Shown: positions 12,712 to 25,314, counted from the stretch's first letter. The stretch is DNA of 64,000 nucleotides from Lunularia cruciata (GCA_948567375.1 OX419759.1:50507493-50571492), one strand, 5' to 3'. Notes: a model not told the origin generated them from the sequence alone. Made by a program: numbers and translations.

Positions 12712-12936
12712 AAACCAAGAGAATGAGGTAGGTAGGCAATGCTCTCTAGTATATATACAGAACTGAGAATAGAGTGCAACTCACAAAGGAGGGTAGGCAC
12801 CAAGAACAATTGCACCACATAGGCAACGGCTTTCTAACTAACCCCAACCAAGTAGACTAAGTGAGAATTCAATGCTATACAAGTTCAGTCTTACTCTGAA
12901 CTAGTTCACACCTGTAGAGAGCTTGGAGTCTCAACA
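12629..12936 (-). mobile_element. Copia LTR, minus orientation, with preceding polypurine tract
   Basis: Read on the minus strand, a purine tract (GAGCTTGAGGGGGAG, plus coordinates 12937-12951) is followed by TGTTGAGACTCC at 12936, the standard junction of internal region and 3' LTR. The LTR then runs left through a (GA)n tract to an end near 12629 (AGTTTCTTGA). The same LTR start recurs at 15841. The copia body that should lie to the right is not recognisable. Confidence 0.65.
12661..12708. repeat. (AG)n microsatellite
   Basis: About 24 uninterrupted AG dinucleotides inside the minus-oriented copia LTR. A short (CT)n tract at 13121-13136 is its inverted partner. Confidence 0.97.
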
Positions 12937-13117
12937 CTCCCCCTCAAGCTCCTATCATCCTAACTAATCTAGAAAGACATCAAATGTGTCTCTAGGCACC
13001 CTATGCATTTGAGTACCACATCCATAAGCTCCATAGCTAGGCACCCTGTGTGTTCCCAAAGAGAGAAAGGCAAAGTATAATAACACTACTTACCTACCTC
13101 ATTCTCTTAGTTTATCC
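12707..13117. repeat. Inverted repeat arms of ~27 bp
   Basis: GAGGATAAACCAAGAGAATG beginning at 12707 (continuing AGGTAGG) is the reverse complement, with one mismatch, of the sequence ending in CTTAGTTTATCCTC at 13091-13117. Each arm is followed by a GA/CT microsatellite. The arms are the corresponding parts of two copia LTRs in opposite orientation. Confidence 0.8.
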
Positions 13118-13163
13118 TCACTCTCTCTCTCTCTCTTGTGTGTGTGCAATGAGTTTCTTGACA
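12952..13163 (+). mobile_element. Truncated copia LTR end in plus orientation
   Basis: The block TTATCCTC, CT microsatellite, TGTGTGTGCA, GTTTCTTGACA ends at 13163 and is directly followed by TGGTATTAGAG. That is a one-mismatch initiator-Met primer-binding site, so this is the 3' end of a 5' LTR. The LTR's own start is lost, apparently replaced by the head-to-head LTR to its left. The leader after it continues to about 13510 without a recognisable gag. Confidence 0.6.
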
Positions 13164-13176
13164 TGGTATTAGAGTG
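13164..13176 (+). other. Primer-binding site (initiator tRNA-Met type)
   Basis: TGGTATTAGAG follows the LTR end ACA immediately. It differs at one base from TGGTATCAGAG, the usual plant LTR-element site for initiator tRNA-Met. Confidence 0.65.
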
Positions 13177-13529
13177 ATAGAGAGCACAAAGACCCTTGCA
13201 TGCATGCTAGTGCAAGGCAAGCTAGAGAAATGCAGCTTGGAGAGAGAAATCCTTGTTGTGGTGCAATAGCAAGACATGTTGCTAAACCCAAAGTTCTGTT
13301 CACTAGAAGATGATGAAGAGCTGTGGTGATATGACGCCTTGTCAAAACTTCCAAGGCATTTTTTAGGGCAAAGATGACTTTTTTTGACCAAAATAACATC
13401 AATGATGCCAATTGGAGAGTACCTTGTTCGAAAGACTCAAATTTAGTTGTCCACCAAATTTTAGCTCAATCAGAGCTTGCAATGATTGTTTCTTTGAGGG
13501 AGCATAAATTTTAAATAAAAAACTCCATA

Positions 13530-15467
13530 GCTAGGCACCCTATGTCACTACTAGTCTAAGCACACATGGTACCCAACCATCAGAACCCTCCACTATTGTT
13601 TCTAGTATTCCTTTTACTGGGTAGGGTAGTAACGGTAATGTAACCTATCATCATAACACGCACTCCGGGTCTGCTGGTCATCACTTCTAGCATTACCAAG
13701 GAGATATACAAAACACTCATAGAAGGAAAAAAATCTAAGCACAATGCCTACCTACCAATCCAAGCAAATTGGGCATACAAACAAGCATGCAAGTACAGAG
13801 AAGATCCAACCACAAGAATTAAATAACTCTCCATTCTTTTGGCAAAAATCAGTTTGAGAGCCTTCTACCCTATTCTCAAGCTAAAATCTGTACTCCAAGT
13901 TTCTTCCAAGCTGTACTCCAACTTCCAAACCAATTTTTACTCCAAGTGAGGAAATTCTATGCCTTTTTGAATGGGGAAACTCTATGAAACTCATATGAGA
14001 ATAAATTTATCTATGTTTCTTTGGTTCAAATGATCTATAACTCAATAAAAAGCCTATGAGATAAGCTTTTCAATGGTGTAAAGAAAACCATAATCTAACC
14101 ATTACAGCTCCTTTGACAAGCTCTCAAACTCCTTGTTCTTGATAATTTTCCCCAAATTTCTAGATCAGAGGTACACATAATCCTCATAAACTCTCTAGCG
14201 ACCTAAAATATTAAATCATAGTCATAAAACATAGGAGAATTGACATTCAATTATGATTAAAGATAGAAATGCTACACCAAGTTTACAAAAATATTTTTAG
14301 TAAAACTTGCTGCATCAACTCTCACTCTCCAAGGACCTAAAAGAAACCAAATTTTTCATAGTAATTGGTTGTAGACTTTTCCAAATCCCTACAAAGTTTG
14401 AAAGTCTAGTCCACTTCCTATCCCTAGATATGGATCAATTCTTGCGCTGAGCTAACTTGTGAGATCTGTAGACCCAGGTATGCTTGATCCAAGACCTTGA
14501 ATTCTCTATTTGAGGAATCCACATAGAACCTTTACAAAAAGGTGAAAGGCCTAATTAATAACAATGCTGAAAATTTTTATAAGCTGATTTGAATCAATAA
14601 CTTGAGGAGTGACCAAAAATCCAAACTTGATCATCATCTCATCTCCAACACCTTACTTTCCAAAGCTCCAACTTCAATCAACCAGATTTGATTTGAGATT
14701 GATTCAAAACTAGAATTTCTCATGCTCAACACTTTAACCATTTTGACTACTCTCCAAACTCACTAGTTGATCATAAAAATATGAGATTAAGTTTTCTAAA
14801 ATTTCAAGTTTGTACACTTGAGTATGAATTCTACCTCCCTTGATTCAATTTAACATAATCTCCCAAGAATCTACTCAAATCACTTGTTTTCTATCTTCAA
14901 ATTATAGCTTGTTTGGTCTTCTCTCCAACCATAGTCTCTTCTCCTTGAATTCCCTCCTTTAACTCCTTGGATGGTCAAAAAACACCATACTTTTCCTATT
15001 GGTACCCAATCACTTGCATTTTTGTCACTTAGTTGGTTCTCCTTTTGCCAAATGGATTCCCAAATTCCAACTTGAAGCCACTGAATGAGATTAAGTTCTT
15101 CTCCATCTATAAGAGCACATAGATTGTCAAGTCCTAGACCTGCTCATAAGTAAGCATAGGAAGAAAAATTAGATCCAAGCTTCCCATCACTAACTCCATG
15201 AATGCAGGCCCAAATTGCACTATCATCCAACCTTGAAGTTCATCATGGTGTTGAATCTGAAGCTTGATGAAAAAATGATTCGGGAGTGGTAGATTAGGAG
15301 CATGGGACATCTCCTACTCATGTGCTTCCTTTGATGCTCTTGTGCCCACGCTCTGCTACTACTCTCAATCCCCATGTCCTCCTTCCGCTTGAGACTCCTC
15401 AAATTAAAAACACACTCCGCATCTATCAACTCTCCACCACCTATATATATACCATAATCAATATGGC

Positions 15468-15543
<76 letters not shown>

Positions 15544-15660
15544 TTGCTCACATGGCAAAAGCCTAATCATAGGATCTGGCCTATAATTCACTCTAATAAT
15601 GTGGAGATAAACAATACTCAACTACACTAGTTACGCAAACCACAACATGATAGCACTCTC
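13530..15660. repeat. Unrecognised dispersed repeat, copy 1
   Basis: This ~2-kb stretch is colinear with 20030-22620 and, for its last part, with 25525-26250. Shared landmarks are CCTATCATCATAACACGCAC, AGCTCCAACTTCAATCA-like sequence near 14665, the CTTCTCTCCAACCATAGTCT block near 14920, AAGCACATAGATTGTCAAG-like text near 15115, and AATGTGGAGATAA near 15600. No open frame longer than chance is present. It resembles the non-coding body of a non-autonomous element, but its ends and class are unknown. Confidence 0.55.
15472..15542. repeat. (AT)n and (AG)n compound microsatellite
   Basis: About 50 bases of AT dinucleotides with one G interruption, followed by roughly ten AG units. It sits where the other copia LTR copy also carries a GA tract. 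Confidence 0.97.
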
Positions 15661-15841
15661 TAGTATATAAAGAGTGCAACCCACAAAGGATCATAGGCAC
15701 CAAGAAACTTTGTGCCACATAGGTGGTGGCTTTCTAACTAACTCCGTACCAAGTAGACTAAGTGAAAACTCCATGCTATGTGAACTAGTTCAGTCTTACT
15801 CTGAACTAGTTCACACTTGTAGAGAGCTTGGAGTCTCAACA
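15522..15841 (-). mobile_element. Second minus-oriented copia LTR copy
   Basis: The last ~175 bases (15668-15841) match 12768-12936: a GCAAC..CACAAAGGA block, AGGCACCAAGAA, GGCTTTCTAACTAAC, CAGTCTTACTCTGAACTAGT and CTTGGAGTCTCAACA. On the minus strand this begins TGTTGAGACTCC. No polypurine tract is seen here, so it may be a solo LTR or a 5' LTR remnant. Confidence 0.6.
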
Positions 15842-17300
15842 CTTCTAAACTATGATTCAATAGCTTTCATCTGACCCTCTTGTAGTACTTCCTTCCCCTT
15901 TTGCTTTTATGGATGCTATAGCTCAATAGGTCTACTTTACCCATTTAAGCCAACTCTAAAGATTTCAGATCTAGCTTGTTAAAAAACCATCTTTTAGGAA
16001 GGGAACTATTGGAACCCATAGAACCCCAAAGATAGGCATAGCCTATGATCTCTTGACCCAACATTCTAAACCAATATCAAAGCTTGGTAAATACTACAGC
16101 TATTTTTATAAATATTGAATTGCATAGGGTAGGTTTATAATATCAATACTTGTGAGGGTATTTTTGACATTTTCCTGATATTTGAGTGGAGTTGAGTTGC
16201 TTGTATGCAATAATAATTGCAAGTGAATATTAGGATCTACACATTGAATTGGGAATCCAAACTTTTCAGCTTGCATGGGTGCATAGGAAGCACAAGATGT
16301 GCGTAGAGGGTGCATGAGAAGCACATACCAAGCGCATAAGGAAATAGTTGGAGGTGCATAGAGAGCATGAGAGCATGCTCCATGCACCTCCAAAATAAGC
16401 TATAAGCTTCCTTGAGGGTGTAAGACATAGAGTGAAGCTCATCAAAAAATCTACCTTGCTCCTTTTTATTATTGGAATGTAGTCAAATCCAAACTATGTT
16501 GGAGAAAAGGGAGCTATAATGCACATTGGTGCATTTATGCTCTATTTGGATACATAGTTTGGGATTGCAAGTACTTAAAAGATATTATATGGAATTTAAC
16601 AAAGCTTATACACTAGCCATTATTAGATTAAATTATCTGATCCATACCCAAGATAAAGGTGACTTTATTTTAGTTAAAGTTGAAAGAGTGAGCACCACTA
16701 CTTTGGATTCTAGTCTATTGACTTTGTATTATTCCTAGGTGTTTGGCTCTGAGGAAAGAATTGAGAACTCTTGGATCCACAAGTCTTTTTGTTGCAAATT
16801 TTTCTTTAGTCTAAGTTTAGCCCATGTGAAGGAATGCTTGACTGAGTTTCTTGGTCAAGATAAGACCATATGCTTATGGGATTATTCCCATGAGTTTAGA
16901 TATTTCCTTTAGCCTTTTGACAATAGAAGAATTTTTGCCCAGTAAATTGAGTTAGTCTAGTAATTAATAACTTTGTAAGTATTTCACAAGTGCATAAACC
17001 TAGGAAAAGGAAGCACTCATCATCCTTCATTTGGAATTATCTCTCTCTCATTGAGTTCTTTAGTGAACAATGGCTTCAGTCTTGTAGGTACTTTGGAGTT
17101 TTAGCCTTGGAATAATTTGATGGAGTTTGGTTCTTTATCTTCTTAGTCCATAGTGCACTACCTTAAAAAGCCATCAAAGGTTTATCTTGAGTGATACGTT
17201 AGCTAATAAAGTAGCATGATTGACTTATTTCTTCTTACCCTTTTAATTGATGATAGAAATGGACAAGTTAGTAGATATACAAACTCAACAACCACCTCCA
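15842..17300. other. No gene recognised
   Basis: AT-rich DNA. It contains a second GTGCATA-rich tract at 16270-16395 and short open frames without motifs. Confidence 0.45.
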
Positions 17301-17329
17301 TCAAAGGATTTCTTTCACATCAAGAAACA

Positions 17330-17440
17330 TAGCCGCTTGTTCTTGAGCTCCTTGATTAGCTCTTAAGCTCTTAAGCTCTTGATTAGCTCCTTGATTAGCC
17401 ACTTGTTCTTGAGCTCCTTGATTAGCTCTTAAGATCCTTA
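17330..17440 (-). repeat. Short tandem repeat coding ANQGAQEQ on the minus strand
   Basis: TTGATTAGCTC or CTTGAGCTC units recur about eight times. On the minus strand they encode RANQGAQEQ, VANQGANQE and RANQGAQEQ in one 98-residue open frame (17301-17597) that I do not recognise otherwise. A Gln-rich segment of a dead retroelement Gag is possible, but nothing else supports it. Confidence 0.45.
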
Positions 17441-17599
17441 TAGAATAAGAACTACGAGCAAAGGTTAAGCTTATATGCAAAAATTCATCAATTAGTCCAA
17501 CTATACAAATAATTGTAGATTCTAATGAAGGAGAAAAGATATTTTGCCTATCTAATACATGTTGCATTTGAGGTTTGATAAAGAAAAGTGAGCTCATTT

Positions 17600-20030
17600 A
17601 GACAACTTTGAAAATTTCCCTCTAGTTCTTAGAATTATTTTTATGTAAATGAAAGTATCATCATGAAGAAGACATACAACCTATGGCACAAGAGGGTGTT
17701 GTATTCTTAGCTCTTATTATTGCATGTGGACCAAAGATGTCAAGGTGTACTACAAGAAAATACCTTAAATTCAAATTCAAATTTTACCAATTCCATTTCT
17801 TGTAGCCAAAGTTTAGACCCAATGAGAGGTTAGATATGCTCCTTGTGAAAATTCTTTTCATCAATATATAAAGATTGAATAGAAATAAATTGACAAACTA
17901 AATCATCACCCACTCAAATGATGTATGTTTATTGCCAACAAAAAAGAAGGAAATTTGTTCTTACAAGCATCATAACCTATAAGAACATCTTGTGCAAGTA
18001 GTAGTCCTATCTATCTACCTCTTCAAACACAATATCTTGAGTACCTATGATGGTGAAAACATCTGCTAGCATGCTATGGTTGACCAGAGGTCTCCCACCT
18101 GGCCGCCAATACTGAATTATTTCTAGAACTTACAATTGTGGAAATTGGCAAAACAAGGGTAGTTTAGAAAGTGTTGCACTAATATTTGTGAAATCTATCA
18201 TTCACAACAATCCCAAGTAAGAATGAAAAGAGACAACAAGATGTCTTTCAAAGGAAATAAGTCATTATGTAGAGAAATAGGAAAAAACTAACTTTTTAGG
18301 GCACATCTAAATTAATCAACATAATAAACCATGGTTTGCAATCTCTAGCAAAGTGAGATTGCAAACTATCATTTAGGACACAGAGTGAAGCTCAAGAAAG
18401 CATGCATGCTCTCCTTTGATTCTTGGAGAAATATATACAAAGGTCCAAGATGAGTGAATAATGCTCAATTGAATCATGAAATAAATATATAAATGTTCAA
18501 GTGATGTGATAGTATATCACAAGCCTAAACTTTATACATGTACCTTTATCAACTCTCAATGGTTAAGGCATTCTACTACAACATCCAAGTGTGGAAATAA
18601 GAACAACTGCCATCTTGGACTTAAAGACCACATAAAACACCTCTCTTGGTATGTCAAAGATGGATCTTGAAAGAGTTTGGCTAAACCATCATATGGGTCT
18701 TTGCTATAATCTCTCAATCAATCAAACTTCCATTCCTCAATGCAAAAGTCAATAGAAGAAAGTCTAGAGGCTTTAAATCTCTCTAAGGGTTCTAGCAAGA
18801 TATCATTAGATGAAGCGTGCAATGCACCATATGGATGATTAATGAAATATGGAACAAATGCACTATCATTTATAAATACATCCAAAACTAATATAGAATG
18901 TTCATGAAATGTAAAATAGAGTATAACTCTCAAACATCAAAGTCTCATCCAATAGCAATCCACCCCAATAAATATGCCCAAAAGGTATGCCCTTGTGTGA
19001 AATCCCTCCAATAAGAAATTTCAATCTCACATAGACCAAAGGAAGTCTATCATGTCTATCTATCCAAATCATAATCTCAAATGAAGACACATAATTTGAA
19101 AGTAGATCTTTAACTCTTGGATGAGACACATATCAAAAAGTACTCATACCTCTATAAGATGTCTATCCAAACCACTCAATCAACAAACACTACAAAGTGA
19201 AATATGAACTAATATCTCACATAATGTCCACTAGACATCCCATGTCTAAACCTAGGATCTTTTGGTATAGATCAAAAGAGTAAAGGTTACAAGGAATGAG
19301 TTATTGGGATGAGCAAATCCTACACATTATATCTTCAGGCCGTGCAACCTCATCTATCAAAATCATCTTCATCTCCTCAAGCAACTCCATCTGGCTATCC
19401 ATATCTCTAAAAGGGAGTGGGGTTGAGGAACCCCATGAAAATGCTATAAGACTATTTATAGTGTTTTGTGTATATTGAGCACTAAACTCTATGCAACTGG
19501 TTTGTGTTCTATGAGTCTCCATCTCTCTATGAGTATTCTAAGTCACATGAGTTTGCATCTCTATCCAAATCCATTAGTGTGCATGTCTATTGCAATCTAG
19601 ATCCTAACATAATGTGTTATGCATGAACTTGGGTCCTAGCCTCATGTAATTAAGCTCTAGTCTCCTTTAAAAAAGTAGTTTTGTGATTAAATTCAAAATA
19701 ATAAAACTCCTTCTAGAGCCTCCATCCTCTTCCAATCTCTCTTTCTCTCCTTTATTATAACATCTAACTCCACAAATCTCTTTGCTTTGCTCCTTACTTG
19801 GACCTAAAGAGTTCTTTATTCTCTATTACTAAATACCCCCTTTCAACAAGAAGAAGCTCTCTTGCTACTAAGTTTGCCTCACTCCCTTGAGTTAGGCTCT
19901 CTTCACTTCTCTATCTTTCCTTAACCTTAGCATAGGTAGTATAAGTAAACTCTCATGGTCCCTCTAAAGAAACACTTAAGTGAGTGTCTTCCATAAGAAC
20001 ATCCAAGACATGATATCATAGTATGTTTTT
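17600..20030. other. No gene recognised
   Basis: Only short, stop-rich frames. The minus strand from 19129 to 18718 keeps coding-like composition (RVKDLLSNYVSSFEIMIWID) over two frames, without a recognisable domain. Confidence 0.4.
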
Positions 20031-22620
20031 CTCTCTTTGGGAACACACTAGGTGCTTAGCTATGGAGCTTAAAATAGGATGTTATATGTAATAGACCTAT
20101 CACTATTAATTTAGACCCATTTGTCCTCCCACCGCCAAAACCTTATATCCTTATTTCCAACATTCCTTCTACCTGGTGGGAGAAAAAGTGCAACCTAACC
20201 TATCATCACAATATGCACACTTGGTTTGGATAATCACTTCCAACATGCCAAGGAAAAATACATAGCACACCTAAAGAGAAGGAACCTAAGCACAACATCT
20301 GCACACAAATCCAAACCAACTCAATGTACAATCAAGTATACAAATGTATTGTTCTGAGGACAAGGGAACTTCCAAGAGAAACACAAGGCCTCATTCCTCA
20401 ATACTCAAATACCCCAAAGGAGCACCTTGTCTTTTTTATATAACAAAGAGAATTCCTCTCAAAGAGAGCTCCACCCTTGGATTAGATATATGGATTGGTA
20501 ATATATCAACAAGCTCCACCCTTAGATTAGTTGCATGGATGGGTGACATGTTGATCCTTGTCCTATCTTGTTGGTCAAATTTTTTTGACTAGAAGGAATC
20601 TTTAGAGAATCTTTTTGTAGGAAGCTTAAAAAACATAGGTGAGATAAGGTTGGAAATCTCTTGATGAGGTGAACATGGGGAGAGAAGGCAACGCCTTTCA
20701 CTACAAAGGAATGCAAATTATTCAATTTTCAAGGCCTAATTCATCCATTTAGGCCTCCAAAATAAGCTTTGAAGTTTTCAAGATGCTTTTGGTCTTTGCT
20801 CTATTAGTAGAAGTAGTCTTTTAGTGACACCTCTATGTGATCTACTTAGACCATCACATATAACATCCTTCTAGATATTACCAAGTCAATTTTCACCTCT
20901 AGATAATATGTCTAGCTAATGATATTACAACAAAACATGGAGAGGATCCAAACACAAGCAACATAACAATAACTCTCCATGCTTTTGGCAAAAATATGCT
21001 TTAGAGCCTCCTTGCTATTAACAAGAGTTTCTCTCAATCTATACTTCAAGATTTTCTTCCACCATCTACTCTATGCTATGTCTTTTGGTGAGGAAATATT
21101 TGTAAGACTTAGTTAAATTTTTCTCTATAGCTCTAATTCAAATATTCTTGGTCTCAAAAAACACTTGCAAGATAAGTTTTTCAATGATATAAAGCAAACC
21201 CAAATTTGACAAATTTACCTTCTTTGAAAATGTTTCAAACTTAGTCTTATTTTGTTTAGTTTAATCTTATTTTCAAAACTCTAATCAAGACCCTAGTCCT
21301 AGTTCTTGCACAAATTATGTCAAAGTTTTGGCTAAGGTATTCATGTAAACACTAGGGAATAATCTAGCAAGATTTCACTCATGACTTCAAATTGGGAAAA
21401 TATTCAATTGTAGTTGGAGGCAAAATAACTCCTTGGTGCTTATGATAGTATTTCTAGTAGAGTATATCACTACCTATAAACCTTAAGCCAACCAAATTTT
21501 GTACAATAGGTGTTTTTTATCTGTGCCTAAATATTGGTGAGCTTTTCCATTCAAATTCAAACGAATTCAAATTATATAGTAATTTTATAATAATCTCCAT
21601 CCCTAATGCCTTTATTTTAAGCACTCCAACTTCAGTTTGTCATATCAGGTTTGAGATTGACTCAAAATTTGTCTTTCTTTAGCTCTACATAATCAAATAT
21701 TGTCATATCTCCAATGCTATTGACAGATCATGAAAAGCTGTCACAAAAATCTCAAAATCCTCTAAAGTGTTTGCTTCAATAAGAATTAGACCCTCCTTGC
21801 TCCAATTGATCACATCTTGCTTATAAGCTGCTCAAATATTGTGTTTCTTGTATTCACACCATGAAATGTCTGCTCTTCTTTCCAATGGTGGTCTTTTCTT
21901 CCCAAAGAGCCTTCTCAAACTTCCACAAATAGTGAAAACCCTAGACTCAATATGCTTGGATCAAACTCATGCACTTAGAGCACTTAGCAGCTACTCCTTC
22001 TGACACATGGACCCCAAAACTCCACTTCCAAGACCTCGAGGGAGTTTTAGTCACTCTTTGTCTACAAATAGATGTAAATGGTTAAATCCCAAACTTATCC
22101 ATAGGTAAGCACAAGGAGGATAATATGATATGGATTCTCCATCGCCAATACCATGAATGCAAGCCCAAAATGAGCTACCATCCAAGCCCAAAAGTGATAA
22201 TGGTGCATAATGTGAAGCCGGATGAGAAAAGGATTTAGGAAAGGCAAATCAAGAGCACAAAACATCTCTTAATCAAAATTTCCCTCCAACTCTCACACTC
22301 TACTACAACTCTCAAACAAACTTTTGCTCCCACATTTTATTACAACTCTTGACAAACTCACTTGCCGACATTCTACTCCAACTCAAGACTCATAAGACTA
22401 AAGAACTATATTTTTTATCAAGCTTCCACCACCTACATACATCAAAGCTTTGGATGTGGATAAGACCATAATTGACACAACCAATCACTTGAATGTACAA
22501 GGATTGTGCATATGGCAATAGATCTACCAAGAGATCACTCACATTATACAAAATATAAATTGATGTATAAACTATAACTACTTCACTCATTATGCAAATC
22601 ATGATACAATAATTTCCTCC
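20030..22620. repeat. Unrecognised dispersed repeat, copy 2 (split by a solo LTR)
   Basis: This segment is colinear with 13530-15660: CCTATCATCACAATATGCAC near 20200, TCTAATGCACAAC-like text, CACCTACATACATCA near 22430, and TGCAAATCATGATACAATA near 22600. The solo LTR at 20343-20882 interrupts it. Divergence from copy 1 is large and full of indels. Confidence 0.5.
20343..20882 (-). mobile_element. Solo LTR of the gypsy B family, minus orientation
   Basis: The reverse complement follows the gypsy B LTR: AGTAGATCACATAGAGGTGT, then TTGGAGGCCTAAATGGATGA, then CATGTCACCCATCCATGCAA, TAAGGGTGGAGCTTGTTGAT and a TATA region near 20440. It has a single copy of the block that is duplicated in the full element. 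No internal region follows on either side. The ends are approximate. Confidence 0.72.
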
Positions 22621-23201
22621 CTAGAAGCATCCAAGATACTATCTTCCAAAGGAACATGAGTTGTGCAAAATTAACATAAGGTAAAGGTTATCAAAAAATT
22701 TAAACAAGTTTTCAATGCAATTTACTATTCTATTCTACTCACTCTCTTCCTCCATTAGAGCATATACTACTCTATTCTCATTGAAAAATTCCTCCTCCTC
22801 CTCTTCCTTCTCCTCATCATGACTCTAATATGTAAGCTCATTTTCATCTAAGAACCTACTCTCAAAGATAAGTTGAGTTAGTTGTTTGATGAAAGTCTTC
22901 TTGAAGTGTCTCCTATCTGGATGATTTAGGTACCTTTGTAACATGAACAACTCCATTAACCTACTAGAAGAATAAGCTCAATCATAATCCTCAATCAAAG
23001 ATTGTTGAATCTTTGTCGTCATGTAGCAGATGATTGGCCCATGCACCACCTTTGGCCTCCTTGTTGGGAACAATAATGCACTTAGCATCTAAAAACCAAA
23101 TATATGCACATTGTCTTGAAGGATACCTCCTAGAAATTAAGTACATGATGGGGAACCAATTCTCCACTAAACTACTATCTATTGTTCTCTTCCTCCCACT
23201 T
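22621..23201. other. No gene firmly recognised
   Basis: The minus strand encodes a 77-residue frame (23224-22991; WFPIMYLISRRYPSRQ, then DAKCIIVPNKEAKGG) followed by stop-broken text with an acidic stretch from a TCC-rich tract near 22790. The composition suggests a decayed coding sequence of unknown family. Confidence 0.3.
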
Positions 23202-23681
23202 TGTAACAATATGGAGTTTAGCAACAGAATTAGTTAGGACTTACAAAGTAGTGAATAGGCCAAATTAGCCTAGAATATACCAGAAGTATCTAGCTTAGCT
23301 TAGCTTAGCTTAGCTTAGCTTGCATCCAAAGTAAATAGGCATCCAAAGTAAATAAGCTTCTTGGCTAGCTTAGCTTGCATCCAAAGTAAATAGCATCTAA
23401 AAGGAAGCTTCTAAAAGCTTTCAACTAGCTTAGCTTGCAAGCCAAGTAGGCAGCTTCTAGAAAGAAGCTTCTTGGGAAGCTTCTTGGTTAACTTGGCTTG
23501 CACTCCAAGAAAGTGGCTCAAGGAAGCTTCTTGAGAAGTTTCTCAAGAGCCTTGTATGTTCCCTATAAATACCAAAACCAAAGCTCATGCTATGCATTTG
23601 GAGTTTTTTTGCATTCAAGTGTCCCAATGTGATCTTCCATTCTCTTATTTCTCTCCTTGGTCTTGGTCTTGGTCTTTTACA
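23202..23681 (+). mobile_element. 5' LTR of gypsy C
   Basis: The segment starts TGTAACAATATGG and ends GTCTTTTACA, giving matching TGTAA/TTACA ends. It is directly followed by T plus TGGTATTAGAG, an initiator-Met primer site with one mismatch. TATAAATA at 23566 is a likely LTR TATA box, about 115 bases before the LTR end. Much of the LTR (23282-23560) is built from AGCTT-based repeats. No 3' LTR was found. Confidence 0.78.
23282..23560. repeat. AGCTT-based repeats inside the gypsy C LTR
   Basis: The pentamer TAGCT/AGCTT is perfectly repeated about six times near 23290-23320. It then recurs in longer imperfect units (CTAGCTTAGCTTGC, ATCCAAAGTAAATAG, GAAGCTTCTTGG) up to 23560. The repeats occupy U3, upstream of the TATA box. 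Confidence 0.85.
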
Positions 23682-25240
23682 TTGGTATTAGAGAAGGAAT
23701 GGGATGGATGGAATTTCTGGACCACCAAATCCACTTCTGCCAAACCGTTGGGAATTTTGTGTCCAGATACTACCCAAGCATCATTTTGCACAATTCATCA
23801 TTTCAAGCTTTGGATAGGATTTTCTACATATGATCACCTTGTCTTAGGAACCCTTGGTGCTTCCGGTTGTAACTTATGCAAAATGGTGGAATTCTACATC
23901 CATGTGTTAATAAATTAGATAAATTGAGAATATTGTGATAGAGTAGAATCCATGGCAGCGATGCCTAAAGTTATCCTTACTATGTAGCAACAAATTGAGC
24001 ACCTTACTTGATTGTTGGATTAATGAGACTGTCATAGACAAGAGCAGGTAGAGAGAGCACCAATTCAAGAAGGAGGGGGGAGAATCTGATTTCCAAAGCC
24101 TAAGGTATTTGAAGGCAAAAACCTTTTAGGTGCAGTAGAAAATTTTGTGTTTGATTGTGAATGTTATTTCAAAACAACAAACCTTCAAGATGAATGAATA
24201 CAAATTCTATTGGCCTCAAGCCAATTGGATGGAGTCACTAAATTATGGTGGCAATTCAAAGCGGAAAAAGCTTAGTGGTAGTTTTTCATGCCAATCTTGA
24301 CATGGGAAGAATTCAAGAGTGCAATAATTTGGCAGTTCCAAGCTATAAATGCCATGCAAGCCGCACGAGATAAGTTGGCAGAATTGAAGTAGATTGGCTT
24401 GATAAGAAGCTATATCACTCAATTCCAAAACACCATTATGAAAATTCTAGATATACTAGATGGAGAAGCTCTAGATTGCTTTGTGAGAGGCTTGAAGTCT
24501 TGCACCAAATTGGAAGTGACTATGCCTAAGGCCATAGACTTGGAAGAAGCTATGCAATTGGTTGAGCACTTTGATTCCTTGGTTGCAACAACTTGGTCTT
24601 GACCTTGGTCTAGCCCAAATCTACCCACACACTACACATGGGTGGAGGAGCCAATACCAATGGAGATCAATGCCATCTAGCAAAGACCTCTTGGCATAAT
24701 AGATCATGAAAGATTACAACAAAATGGTGGATGTTTCTATTGTCACTAAATTGGACACCGCATTGCAAAGTATCCACTCAAGAATGAGCAACCTTAACAA
24801 GTAGCCCAAATGGAAATTGTGGAGCAAGATGATCAGGGAAACAAGGAATCCCTATAGGAGATTGCAAGCCATTTATTGGGAACTTGTTTAGTCCAATGAG
24901 ATTGAAGGCTTGACCTATGCAAGTTTGCTTCACTTGCAAGGTAAGATATCTAATCATGACTGTAGTATTATGGTTGATTTTGGAAGTTAAAGAATTGTAT
25001 GTCTATGCAATTATCAAAGGAATTGGGTATGTCTATCAAGTCAATAATTGGAAGTAGATTGATGATGAAGAATGGTAGAAATTCTGCATTTTGTGTCTTG
25101 CATCCTGTTACCTTCAAGATTGGGAAGGAGTATTTGGAGTGGATGAGGTTTGTAGTGGCACTTCTCCACTATGATGTCATTCTAGGACTACCTTGGCTTG
25201 AAAGTCAAAAGGTTCAATTTGCTTGGACCCGACAATGAAT
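23682..25240 (+). pseudogene. Gypsy C gag and protease remnant
   Basis: Gag is recognisable at about 24095-24600 (FPKPKVFEGKN, TKLWWQFK, TWEEFKSAI, SYITQFQNTIMKILDILDGE, ALDCFVRGLKS). A zinc knuckle near 24735-24775 reads CFYCH, stop, IGHRIAKYP; the last Cys is lost. Protease sequence follows at 24960-25240, with the flap and tail region HYDVILGLPWLESQ near 25170-25205, but the DSG active-site triplet reads DFGS. Multiple stops show it is dead. RT and integrase are absent because the element stops at about 25520. Confidence 0.82.
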
Positions 25241-25314
25241 TCAAGTACAACACCAAGGTAGGAATTTTTGATTAGGTTGTTTGGCACCCTTGAGTAAGAC
25301 ACCTAAGGATATTC

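Noticed and set aside
12357-12818. Frames with RERERE or SLSLSL runs
   Set aside because: Translation of the AG microsatellite inside a copia LTR.
15223-15630. Frames across the AT/AG microsatellite (Tyr-Ile and Arg-Glu runs)
   Set aside because: Translations of dinucleotide repeats, not genes.
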